A stretch of DNA of 64,000 nucleotides from Phorcus lineatus. Taxonomy: Eukaryota > Mollusca > Gastropoda > Trochida > Trochidae. Numbering within the stretch: the stretch's first letter is position 1; each line of letters starts with the position of its first letter. The notes below the pieces were generated by a model. The model made no database searches, had not been told where the DNA came from, and saw only the letters and a list, made by a program, of their open reading frames with translations. A program made the position numbers and the translations under genes. The stretch spans positions 28,822,908 through 28,886,907 of the forward strand of contig OV121083.1 of the NCBI GenBank assembly GCA_921293015.1, in the 5' to 3' direction. Shown here one piece after another: positions 27,093 through 40,600 of this stretch.

Positions 27093-28503
27093 CAATCAGA
27101 AGTCTTCTCACTAACCCACATAAAGAACAGATCTACAAAGCATGAAATAACAGCTTTATCATATGCAGTGAATTGTCACCCAGATGCAATCTTAACCTAG
27201 ACAGGTTTCTACACATTATCTAGCAATTTGTTCTTTAACAAATACCCACAAACTAGAAATAAGTGAATGATTTTTCTGACTTAATGTGCAAAAGTGAATA
27301 AATACCACACATTATAAAGAAAAGATACATGGATAACTATTTGATTGTGACCAAAAAAATCTTTTATCGCTTGAACAACTTAGTTTTGTGTTTTTGTATA
27401 GTGAAAGCCAATTTAAACCGGTTGCTTGGCAAATATGTAAAGTTTCTCAGCTCTGGTCAATGGTGTTTACAAATATCCTCTCTGGAAATTCCTCAATAAC
27501 AATAGGCATACTTATCTTGATTGCTTGATACAGTTACTAAGTTTTATGATACAAATGGGAAACCTTTTTACCCTTTGTCTAACTCTAACATGTTTCAAAC
27601 TTCCTTGTAGATTCCTAAGTTGGACACCCACATAAACTTATTTGAAGTGAACAGTGTTTAAGTTCTCAGCTAAAAACAACAAGCTTGGCAGTTGGAAGCA
27701 CAAATATCATCAAACACAATCTCGTTAAATTGAAATCTAACATTCTTAACTACGTTAAAAGAATAGATCTCACCAGGCTCCGTAACGTGAGCTGTCAATT
27801 TTACCTCTTACATCATTCCAATCGGCCAGTCAACCATTTTAGGGTTGCAGCTGACCAGTGCTTCACTTGTGCATCTTTAACACTTGGAAAACGAAGATTT
27901 CAGACTGTTTTCAAAATGACAAGCTGCCTACATATCCAAATGAATTTATTGATTGCTAAGATACATTGAATAAACGTTTCGTCTTTTAGTTTGTTATATT
28001 CGTTGAATACTCTTTGAATTCGTGAAAAGAAATAAACATAAACATGTTGATAAAAGAAGAACAGCAAAACAGACACAAAGACCAATAAGGGGTTTCTTGT
28101 TAATTGGTATATATCAGTCACATTCGATGCAAACATGATAATGACATTGACCCTTGTTCTGTCGAAGACTGAGATGCTATAAGTGATTCTGTCCATGTGT
28201 TCATGAAATAAAGCTTGAATAATGATGGCTTGAGTAAAGGGGCCTGGTGAGATCCATAATCTGCGTAAAATAGTGCAGCAATAATAGATTTCATTTTCAT
28301 GAGATTTTCATCAGACATTGACCCACACGCATTCAAAAATGAAAATAAAAATAACTGAACTTGCATGATATTGCCATTCCAGATTTAGTTTTGTATCATT
28401 TAGTCTCTCTGGCACTTCTGTGCTCGAAGTTAACAACGTAAATAAGTCCTAAACAAATACAGAGAAGTCCTTCCAACCATGTGTTTAAGAGGCTGGCTTT
28501 TAG
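27093..28503 (-). other. Presumed RAVER 3'UTR and intergenic sequence
   Basis: No coding sequence seen. A minus-strand AATAAA lies at 27950-27945, about 555 bp after the RAVER stop codon and a plausible polyadenylation signal. Confidence 0.4.
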
Positions 28504-28662
28504 TCAGTAGCGATGATGAAGCTTCTGACGTTTGCGGTATGTTTCAGCATAGTGTCCTCCAATTCCCTGTGAGTGCTGGCCGATAATGTAATCTCCCTCT
28601 GGACTGGGTTCTGGCTCTGGCAGCAGTGAGCTGTAGCCGCGCTTCTGTCCCACTGGTGTACT
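28504..28662 (-). CDS. RAVER1: RAVER exon 13 (C terminus and stop)
   Basis: 159 bp, phase 0, ending TGA at 28506-28504. Encodes [20 protein letters not shown], then [18 protein letters not shown], the most conserved end of RAVER proteins. Acceptor tattcag. Confidence 0.93.
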   Translation of the reverse strand, partial: STPVGQKRGYSSLLPEPEPSPEGDYIIGQHSQGIGGHYAETYRKRQKLHHRY

Positions 28663-31600
28663 CTGAATATGCACATCACAAACTCATGAACAAGCCTCCA
28701 GCTAACAATTCTACATATCACACACATTAATTAATTTACCACATTTTATCATAGAGTAATTGACAGCAGTGACAGAACTCATATGATAGAGGGGAAATGT
28801 ATGGTTAATATGGCAATACTGATTTACTGATAATGGCTTTCATTGTTTGACAAATAAAACATGTGCAAATAAATAGATAAATAGATAAAAGAATGTATGA
28901 AATTAAATAGACAGGTTTTGGTCCTGTTTATTCACATCAATCATCAATACTGTACACACCAGTATGGGTTTGCTGTGGGCAACCGGCTGGTAGGCAGTGG
29001 AAGCTCCGATCGGTGTGGGCAGGAGCCCCGACCCGCTGTAGCTCATAGAGCCCGGGTCACTGCATGCACTACTCAGACCCTGCAACACATGACTACATAT
29101 CACATTGTCCACAATTGGCAATTATCAGATAAGCTGGCTCCAACAGCATATATCGTGTGAGGTGAGACCTCAGTTATGTTTAAATTAACAAACATATGTT
29201 GATTTAAAAATTATTATTTAGTACTAAGGCCAAATACTCTTTTTACTTCCATTACATACAGATAATTATAACTTACCTTAAAGTTACATAAAGAATTCAC
29301 TAAACTATTCCCTGTGTTGCTGTTGCTGTTAAGTAGATACCTTGGAGAAGATAGCTGAAAAATCAAACATAGTATGATACAATTTAATTTCTATTATTTA
29401 ATTCCTTAAATGCGAGTTAAAATCTTAAATAAGCAGATCTACATATAGAAGAAACCGCTTACCTCTGAAATTTGCTTCCGTTGTACAAATTCTGATGATT
29501 CCTGAAAATATATTTTAACATTTTGAAACTAGGTGAGGTGAGGTGATATGGGGTTTAACGCCGCTTTCAAGATTATTTCACATATATCGCGGCTGCTATT
29601 ATCATTGCAGGAAGAAAGCCCACAACACAATTGTGGCTATGCATTGCGGTGAAACCTGCCAGCATCGGTTGGAACTAGCGAAACCATGAGTGCATGTAGA
29701 ACAGTTCATTTTGAAACTACATGGTATGATTTGAAAGTTTAACAGAAACTATGAGATAATTAATTTAGATAGAAGTAAATGATATAAATAGATATGCTGG
29801 CCTACCCCGTATCCTGAATCATCACAGTTGGCCCCCCCTCCCCAGAGGTCCCCATCACTCGAGAATGGTTGCTTGAAGAGGGGCAGGGAGGGCCGGTATC
29901 CCCCAGGCACACAGTTCATCAAACTACTAGCTTCTTTACACTGTCCACTCGGATTACGCACTGGTGGTTCACCCAAAAGTGAGGTCTTCACAAGTCCGTC
30001 GCTTCTGTGACCAGCACCAACTATCTGTGGTATATTAGCACCAGGCAACTTGCATAACGGTTGAGAAACAGTATTAGGCAAATTTTTTATATAGCCATCA
30101 ACTGATTCTAACAAGGGTTTGGGCCTTTTCCTGAAATTGGGACCACAAGGATTGGGCAGGAGTCCTTCCTTGACGTGAACAGGCTGAGCAGGAGCAGAGG
30201 GAGCTACAGGAGTAGAAGCAGAGAGAGGCTGCTGCTCTGTGGGGTTGGTCTGCTGGTTCTGCATGGAGAAGATGACCTGTCCAAGGCTGATGAGAAGGTT
30301 GAGGTTGAGATTCCTAACATTCTGCAAGTGCTGCTGGTAGAAGAGTGCTGCCTGTGGGTCTGCAGGTGAGGCCGGCTCTTCCTCCCCTGTGCCTGAAGAT
30401 GAAGAGGAGGAGGAGGAGTCTGAACTGTGCTGCTGGAGTTGGACATGTAGATTCTGGAGCAGCATGATGGCACGAGCAGTCATTGGCTCTCCAAGCAGAT
30501 TGGGCTTCACATTGACACTCCCCTTCTGCATCTATAATGTAATAAACTCCACGTTTCAAATAGTGCATTTCTGTACAGCAATCAGACACAGCTTATCTAT
30601 AAATCTTACCAATGTCAGACATAGCAGCTAAGCAAATAATGATCTTAATTGTGTTGTTAAAGTTTTTCAAATAAGGAAATGTATCAAACTCAATATCATT
30701 CTTAAGAGTTTATTTCATTTGCTCATTCCATTTTAATGTCCGGCTAGATCACTCATATAAGATCTTAGGTATTCAGATTGACACTGATGTCCCTTTGCCC
30801 TGTTGCCAAGAAATTACCCCACAATTAACCGTTATCACAATGTTTGTGATGTTAAGAGTTTTGGAAGTGTAATCGAGGTTACAAAGAGAGTTATCTGATC
30901 TGTCCAACGTCTCTTCCACAAGGATACGCAACTCTGTTATGCTTTGTATGATCTACTGTCCGCTAACTAATAATAGCACATCTAAAACTGTATAGAAAAA
31001 ATTGGCTCTGTAGCACATTAGGCTATCTATATGTAATTTTATAAATGGTCACAGACTCAACATATGAGCTGCGGGATCACCAAATCCATTGATTATAATC
31101 CTCATCAGTTTAGGACTCTGTGCACAAGATTTTATTTTGTAGATGATGAAAATATGTTTTTAGGGCATGGTCCCTGTCTATAAATTGAAATCCCCATCAC
31201 CTAAGGAGTCTGCTCACAAGATTTCAGCTTTCTAGTCTTCTTGTTTCTGGAGATGAAGATGAAAATAGGTTTTAAGGGTGTGGTCCATGTTGCCCTTATT
31301 AGGGGTCACTGGGTCAACAAATCTTTATATTAGAATCCTTATCAACTAAGGAGTGTACACAAGGTTTTCTGCTTCCTAGGCCTCTAGCTTCTGGAAAAGA
31401 AGATGAAAATAGGTTTATGGCATGGTCCCTGTATCCCTCATTAAGGGTCATATGGTCACCAAATCTATAAATTAAAATACTCTTTAGTTAATGTGTCTGT
31501 CCACAAGATTTCCGATTTCCCAAGTCAATGGTTAAGGAGAAGAAGATGAAATAGTGGAAAGTTTACAGACGGACAGACCGATGATTGAACATATGCAGGA

Positions 31601-34600
31601 CAACATGCCATGCCATAAGTCCAGTTGGCCTTTCAGACCAGATGAGCTAAAAATGTGACTGACCAAGCGGTTCTTGAGGTGACATTGACAGATTAACGGA
31701 TATATTTCCTATCATATCACGCTAACCAAACCAATGAAAATTTACCTGCGCTGAGTGTTTTACCAAAAGATCCAGTTGACGGGAAAGGGGGCCAGTGAAC
31801 TATAAACAAACAGAAAACATAGAGATGTTGTAAATTATGACAAACATATAAAGAAATCTTATCTTCAATGAACAAAAAAGGTTTATGTTGAGATTCGTAA
31901 GTCATTATCCAATAACTGAAATATATTCCTGTGATAGTAGAGTATGAACAATTTTAGGATGTGATGAAGAATCTATTTAAGGAAATCATTGATAATATAG
32001 GGAAAATGTTCCGATAATTCTCCACTAACACCCTTGATCTATTGTAGGCTTAACTAGATAATTTTATTATCTCCCTTTGTTAACCTTGGCTTTTTTAAGA
32101 TCAAATCAACCGCATATCTGGAAAAGGGATGTAATAGAATTATTGGGGCCAGCCTACAGAGGTTTCATGGTATAAATAGAGAATTATAGGGAAATTTACC
32201 CTGCATTCTAGAGGATGCCAAGAGGACTGATTCCAAGTCTGCAGCTTACACCCAGAGTTACTGTAAGTGACTAAGATTGGTGTACCTGCTGGAGGTGCTG
32301 GGTTGGCAGATGAGCCTTCATCTGGAGAGCGATAAAGATGATGAGACCCAGCTGCATGTTTGGGTTCATAATGGGAGACAGCGGGGGGTAGGGCGCTGGA
32401 CCCAGCAGGCCTGTCAGGCAGACAAAGAGTCACATGCACAGTCTAGTCACAATCATAAAGGTCAACTTCCTTTTAGCTCAAATATGACCATTTCCTTAGA
32501 AGTTGAACAGTTCAAATATAAACAAGCAGACAGAGTCGGCTTTATCCAGCACCAAGTGGCAAAAGTGTAAAATATATTGAACAATAGTTGATAAGCCGTA
32601 TTCTTTCATAAAGCATCAATAACTCATATTCTTAATTGAAAAATTTGCTAAGCAGAACATTGGTAATAGATTTATCCTTCAGCGTTAAAGTTTAAAAATT
32701 CAACCTTGGAGACGGTATTGTGAATAGTGTTTCCATGAAAACAGCAAAAAATAATAATTATGAAGTCTAAAACCCAAAAGGCATAATCAAATATGATGAT
32801 TGTTTTATACATCAAGTTTCAATGAGCTAGACCTTATGGTTTTTGAGTTCTGGTTCAGAAAATGAATTCTATTAAGTGTTATTTGGGTACCACTTCATAT
32901 GAAATTGTTTTATCTAGAAAGTTTCAATAAGCTGGGACTTGTGGTTTTCGAGTTCTGAAAACCAAATTAACCCTTCAGCCGTAGGAGCCGAAATAGTGCG
33001 GGATGAGTTAAAATTAGCCCTGTCTGGGTCCAGATGGCAGACTCAGAATTTCACGCATTAACTCATTAACATTAATATACCATGTAGTAAGTCCTGGAAG
33101 AAGTTAGCGGGGGAGTAGTTGTTCAACACTTGTATTTATGATCCAGCTGTCACTAGGCTGTCTTAATTATTTTCTTTGTTTTTTTTTCAAAATAAAGAGG
33201 GTATATGTTCAAAAAGTTTTGTAGAAATTGATCATGTCTATCATACCAAAATATGCATAACAATCACTCAACTATCCCCACCATGCATCGCACATGCTAC
33301 AAGCCTGTGAGCTCTTTCAACCCTCCTGCACACACTTACTGAGCCGCGCACATGGGGCTGTTTGCTTAAATGCCTTCACTCACACCGTGCGCAAATAGAG
33401 CTGTTTGCTTAAACACCTTCACTCACACCGTGCGCACATAGGGCTGTTTGCTTAAACGCCTTCACTCACACCGTACGCACATAGGGCTGTTTGCTTAGAC
33501 TCCTTCACTCACACCGTACTCACATAGGGCTGTTTGCTTAAACGCCCTCACTCACACCGTACGCACATAGGGCTGTTTGCTTAGACTCCTTCACTCACAC
33601 CGTACACACATAGGGCTGTTTGCTTAAATGCCTTCACTCACACCGTGCGCACATAGGGCTGTTTGCTTAAACACCTTCACTCACACCGTACGCACATAGG
33701 GCTGTTTGCTTAGACTCCTTCACTCACACCGTACTCACATAGGGCTGTTTGCTTAAACGCCCTCACTCACACCGTACGCACATAGGGCTGTTTGCTTAGA
33801 CTCCTTCACTCACACCGTACACACATAGGGCTGTTTGCTTAAACGCCTTCACTCACACCCTACGCACATAGGGCTGTTTGCTTAAACACCTTCACTCACA
33901 CCGTACGCACATAGGGCTGTTTGCTTAGATTCCTTCACTCACACCGTACACACATAGGGCTGTTTGCTTAAACACCTTCACTCACACCGTGCGCACATAG
34001 GGCTGTTTGCTTAAACACCTTCACTCACACAGTGCGCAAATAGAGCTGTTTGCTTAAAGTCATAGTCTCATTTTTGTAAGGCAACTAAACTGAACTAATT
34101 ATTGTTCATGAACAAAATCTGATCACTAACACAAATATTTCCTGTCGCGTTTGCAAAGATTTTCATTTTTATGCCCGTTTTACAGTTTTGGATGAAGTAG
34201 CTTATTGGCGTAAGCCGTTTCAGACCGATAAGGTACCGAATCAAGTGCAATCCCATCGCGAGTGCGAAACACCGGAAATCTTATGACAGACGCATTCTTC
34301 ATTGAGTTAACCACCTTTTTGTTATTTCAGTATTTGAAAAAGGGTAAGCTATTAGCTCTTTAAATTGGATATTCAGCTGGGAAATTTTATGTGTTCTTCG
34401 TCACGGCCTTAGCGAAATGACGTGGTAAGGACTAACGCTCGCAAAACACGTGATATTAGGGTAGGGTATGGTAGTTTGAACTTAATTATTGAGGGCTAGA
34501 ATGCCTGCAGAGTTCTGAAAATGTTTGCGAACGTCAGGGGAAAGATTTCTGTGAGTGGTAAACTATTTGTTCGGCATTTATTACAATTTGCCTTGCAAAA

Positions 34601-37600
34601 ATGAGACAATGACTTTAAACACCTTCACTCACACCGTGCGCACATAGGGATGTTTGCTTAAACGCCTTCACTCACACCGTACGCACATAGGGCTGTTTGC
34701 TTAGACTCCTTCACTCACACCGTACTCACATAGGGCTGTTTGCTTAAACGCCCTCACTCACACCGTACGCACATAGGGCTGTTTGCTTAGACTCCTTCAC
34801 TCACACCGTACACACATAGGGCTGTTTGCTTAAACGCCTTCACTCACACCCTACGCACATAGGGCTGTTTGCTTAAATACCTTCACTCACACCGTACGCA
34901 CATAGGGCTGTTTGCTTAGATTCCTTCACTCACACCGTACACACATAGGGCTGTTTGCTTAAACACCTTCACTCACACCGTGCGCACATAGGGCTGTTTG
35001 CTTAAACACCTTCACTCACACCCTACGCACATAGGGCTGTTTGCTTAGATTCCTTCACTCACACCGTACGCGCATACGGCTGTTTGCTTAGACTCCTTCA
35101 CTCACACTGTACGCACATAGGGCTGTTTGCTTAGACTCCTTCACTCACACCGTACACACATCCTCCTATTGCATGCCCTATGATCTGAACCCTTGGGCAG
35201 ATATCAATATGTGTGGGATCATTTATTAATTTTTTGTGGTACATGGACATTACAATTACATATATAAAAATACATTGTATACAAGAACAACACTATACAC
35301 ATTTGGCAGAAATTGATAACATCATGCAATACAAAATGTATAACATATACATAATTCATCCAATTGAAGGGTCGGTTTTAGTTTCAATTTAAGAATTTTC
35401 CAAATACACTTGTACAAAGCTATAGCACTACAATATTAGTCTTGGTTAGTCTTTAAAAAGTAAGTGGCAGGTTGACCAAAAGGTCAATAATTTCGAGTCT
35501 TTGCAAGTTGAATAAGCATTGAATTTGTCAGTATTGTATGTTTTCTTCAAGTCATTCTTAATATATGTAAAATTTGGTTTCATTCCATTTTCCTTTGTCC
35601 ATTATCCATTCTTTAACTTTGTTCCATATAATATGACAATCGAAGAAGAGGTCACTTATGGTCTCTTTATCTTTCTCGCAAAAGCTGCATTTATTTTCAT
35701 CTTTAATTTTCATCTTAGAAATTTTCATTTGTTGGGAGAATTGTATTGAAACCATATTGATTTTGAATTTAGATTGGAAATAAAAGGCACTTTATTCATT
35801 TGATTCCATTCACTTTCACTTATTGGGCATTCAAGGTCTCTTTCACACTTTTACTTATATTTGTGTAAAGTCATACTGTGAACTGATTCTTGAAGTATAT
35901 CGTAATAGATTTGACAACCTTTTCCTTTGGTGAAGATATCTTTAAGAAAATATGGTATTTGTGGCAAATCATCCATTTTCTCTATTCTAATACTTAAGTT
36001 TGCTAAATATGTTTTGACCGTTGTTCATGATTCCAGCTTATTCAAGAAAGTTTGTTTTACATTGGTATGTATGAATTAGTTCTTCATAGTTATAATACTT
36101 GTCATCAATATTGATTAAAACATTTATTAAAATTCCAGATTCCAGATTTTGACATTCTTTTATTACTTATTGTCTTGTTAATTTTCACATTTTCATTGTT
36201 CCATATTAGTTGAGAAAGTATAACTCATTGGGTCTTTACCTTTTTGTGTGATATAGCAGCACCATGCTTTCAAGACGTCTTTCCAAAAAGCGTTTTTTTC
36301 TCGGGGTGCAAACGTACTCCTTTATGGTTGTTTCATTATATTGGTAGAACTCACTGTGGGCTGGTGATACGTTAATGTTGAATAGCTTTCTTAATTTTGA
36401 ATGGATATCAGAGTTGAAGAGTCTTTTCACCCAACTTATTTTTTGCGAAAGGATTATATTTTCTATATCTGCAGTTTTTAGTTATTATTTTCCGTTTGAT
36501 TTTATCTGGTTTCCCTTTCCAAATAAGATTAAAACCAGTTTTACAAGGTCTTTATAATGCTTACGCTGGTTTAATTTGGGTGGAAACAGACTTTTTAGAA
36601 TTGTTGTCCTACCTAACAGGGTAGGATCCCTTCCAAGCCATTGACGCATGATAACTTGTAGTTTTTTAGCTTATCTTTATAATTTCTCTCGACCAGGATG
36701 CATTGCACAAACAGAATATCTCTCTATTCATATCTTCTGAACTAAGAGGCAATTTTATCATCTACCTTTCTTTTACACTTCCTGTCTATATAACCAAATT
36801 AAAATTTTTTTATCAAAATAAAGATGAAAAGATAATCTTCAAAAAATATAAATTTGCAAATGATAACGAGACAATAAAGGAGCACCTCAGGGTAGCCTCA
36901 TTGCACACAATATATAAGGGGAAGTCATACAAGTTCATGAAGTGGATATAAAACAGAAGCCAATGGTTGTGATATTGATTTTTCTTTTCAGTATAATCTC
37001 ACTGGTCACCAATGCACTTTGCCCATTAATTTTTTAGACTGTCTATGCCCTTGTGGTAGAGGTCTTCTGACTGGCCCCTCAGACACGTCTCAGTAGCTGC
37101 TTTGAGTTCATCATCATTGCAAAATCTAGTGTTCCAAGCAAGTGTGATTTCAAATTGCTAACACATAGAAGTCGCTTGGGGCAAGATCTGGACTGTAGGG
37201 GGATGGTTAAGTTGTTCAAAGCCACATTGTTGAAGTGCAGCCTGTACGAATCTTGTGCACTGGAGCGTTGCCATAAAGAAGCACAACTCCAGCAGTCAAC
37301 ATGCCCCACCTCTTCTTGATCGCTGCTGTCAATTGCTTCAAAAAGTCAGCACAGTAGACGCCCCGTTATTGTAGTTTTATTCAAAATAATCAATTAAACT
37401 CAAACCAACCTTTAATCTAGTGGAATTGTTATATGTTATATGTCGATGACAATTTTCATCAATTCAATATTTATGAAATTACATATGTTCCACAAAAGAA
37501 ATTCATAGGTATTCCACAAAAGAAATTCATAGGTAAAACACATTGCAGTTCCGCTAGCTTTTTGCCATTATGAAGGACATTCGCAGTAAAACAAATTGAT

Positions 37601-40600
37601 AGTCTCCTCATAACAAGATTAATAAGTAGATGAGGATAATACTGCATATTACAACGAAAGAAAGCAGAAAGTTGCTGCTAGTTTATAAACTAAGGGAGGT
37701 AACTCTGAAAATTTCACAATCAATAAACAGGGATAACAAAATTTCTATCAATTTCACTGTTAAAAAGACAAAAACATAGAAATTTACATATGCTAACTTT
37801 CATTGCAAGTTAATTTGAAATATTTTCATTACTTGCCAACGGGCAAGCTGAAGTGTGCAGTTTAGTTGACTGACATTTAACTGTATAGGGCATCAGTTTT
37901 GGCATCATTTTTTAACCCCTTTTGCTTGGTATCAGGATCCCAGTGATTAATCCACCTATTATCCCTTTTAACCAGACGGACATGAAAGTTACCCAGATCG
38001 GCATTGTAGATGTCCAAGAGCTTATGACTTGATTCAACTCTCTGCAGTCGCTCTTATTCATTTAAGTTTCATTATTCATGGCACCAATCTTGCAGACACC
38101 TTGGACATATGCAAATACTCATGAATTATGGTGCCAACACTTCCATAAGAAATGGCACACTCTGAAGATATCTCATCTTTGAACAGACATGATTTAGCCC
38201 TGAGATCTGTGCAACAATAGGAACTGTAATGGCTATAACAGGCCTTCTTGACCATGGGACATTCTTCAAAGAACTACGACCTTGCTTAAACTCAGCTCAA
38301 AATTTTGTAACAATACCCAATGGTCAAACGATCGGTTGCATTAATCCCTTCTGTTGTGAGAAACTCGATAACTGCATGATGCTCAGTATTAGAACTTTCC
38401 ATGATTACAGGAGGGTACATGTGTTCAACAGGCTGTAAATCTCAAGTAAATGATTGGGAAGGGTTGTTCATGTCTGTAAACTGTCGTCAGATGGCCTATT
38501 TCAATAATGACATCAACGATGATGTCTTCAGCGGTGTATCAATACTCACTTCTATGAAACTATTGATTTTACTTTTGCTCAGTATTTAAATGAAGTTTGA
38601 AATACAGACAACTTTTAGATAATTGTAATTCCATTCTAGACATATTTTCAGAGAAATTATTCCTCTTCAGTTTCGTGTGTGATTGGCTGGCGTTCGCGTC
38701 TGCACCTGTGCCTGCGACACGGAATAGGTGTGTAATTCGCTAGATGTAATTACAGACTTCAGGACGTATTATATAACAGATAGTGTTAACTAGATTGAAA
38801 TACGTCTGGAACAAATTTTATAATCATTTACAAATTGTCGATATTTCAAACTATATAAAATCATTTAATCACCGAGTACACATAGACAAGTTATTTACGG
38901 ATATGAAGCTAATTTATTGCTCTTTATCATTATCAATTTCATTAGGATACGCCATCCTAAACGAAAGATATAAATTACGGAAGCAGGGTAGTGATAAACC
39001 CTGATAACGTTCTGACTCTCAGTCATATCACTAAGCTAGTAGCCACAGGCAAACACACTCGCTCAGCGTGTGCATGCAGCACAGTGAAAAATCACCCACA
39101 CATAATAGAAATTGTCTTTATTTCCAACTTTTTAAATCAAGTAATTCGCTTTTGTATACATGCAAATTATATGGACTCGAAGACAAATTATTCTTCTTTA
39201 CAAAGATATAAAACATAACAATCTATTGCACTGGGATTAGAAGGTATTATCAACAAAATGTGGGTGGCTACAGCTAATGAAATCAGACTTTGATAATCGC
39301 CTTACCGCAACATTTGTTGCATCATTTCCACATTTTTTGTCTTATTGCAAATATGTGCAATTGCACATGAAAATGAAGATATTTATTTCTTCTTTACGGT
39401 GATAAGAAAATAATAAAAATGCACAACTTGGTTTTGAATATATACAGTGTGCAAAGATGGCACCCACAGGTACTTGAGAACACATTTTGATAATTGTGAC
39501 ATCACTTAATGCTCCTTTATTGTCTCATTCTCATTTGCAAATTTTATAGAAGACTATCCTATCCTCTTTATTGTAATATAAAAATGTTGATAATGCGCTC
39601 TGCGATTAAATAAAAAAGGAAGTGTTAAAGAAAGGTAGATGGTAAACCCCCTTCTCAGTTAACAACAGATGAATAGAGAAATTGCCTGTTTGAGCAATGC
39701 TTTACTGATTTTTTTTACACATACCAATTTCATAAGGAAATGATGATCCCTCTTTTTTTTATTGTGAATTGTGAAAAAATTTCAAAATGTGCCAAGTAGT
39801 TTATGTGGTATACAGTGCAAAATAATTGTATAAACATGAAGAATAAACAAAGTCACCTTTCTGCAGCTCTTACTGTATCTTTATTTTATGTAGCGCATAT
39901 ACAAATTTATATCAAATCAAAGACAATTATTCCCTCCTTACGTAATCAATTTCAAAATGCGCCTAGCTGTTTCAAAGACATGAGAGAAAGAAAGTTCACG
40001 TCAAAATCGCTTTTCAGTTCACAATTTGAATAGGGGAATTAGCTTTTTGTGCGGTGCTTGCTGTGTCTTTATCTATTTTAGCACATGTAAAAATTTTACA
40101 TGAAATTGAACACAATCTTTTTCTCTTTCTTCAAATTCTTGTGATAAAAAAATTGTGAAAAATGTTGAGCAAATGATGAGAAATATGGCGTGAAAAAAAG
40201 GTGTAAAACTAAAAATATCTAAAAAATCAGCTTTTTCGCTGCACATGCTGTATCTTCAGTTCAGGTAACACAGATAAATGATTTATATTGAATTGAAGAA
40301 AATTTTCTTCTCTTTCAAATAATCCCACCTGTATTGAAATCCACCAAAGGGTTTAGGTCATAGGGTGTGCTTTTGGAATGAGTGCGCATGGGTAGTTGGG
40401 GGGAAAATTGAGAGTTTGTTATGCATATTTTTGGTACAATAAACATGATTAAAATCTATAAAACTTTTGGAAACAAGTAAAGAAGTGAGCACAGCTCACA
40501 TACCCCCGCTTTAAACTATAGTCTGGCTTTCTTTGTTGGTCTTACCCTCAAAAAGCGCACTTAGGGATCATGGTTGATAAGTGTATTAAGTTTGTTGAAG

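Larger units (their letters stand above)
32967..36960 (+). mobile_element. F1 TTAA element, copy 3 (left end intact; satellite, MITE and LINE inside)
   Basis: TTAA (32967-32970) is followed by CCCTTCAGCCGTAGGAGCC, homologous to the left ends at 54700 and 58528. Homology continues to about 33340, where an internal segment has become a 43-bp satellite. It resumes at 35161-35215 (ATGATCTGAACCCTTGGGC), is replaced by a LINE at 35216-36690, and resumes at 36700-36900 (CACAAACAG..ATCTCTCTATTCAT). The right part was destroyed by the mariner relic. No transposase was found. Confidence 0.75.

Noticed and set aside
27685-27969. 94-codon plus-strand frame between the genes
   Set aside because: No family resemblance, no splice or codon signal; it lies in the probable RAVER 3'UTR on the opposite strand.
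30175-30473. Frames overlapping RAVER exon 9
   Set aside because: Shadows of the Ser/Gln-rich coding exon in other frames.
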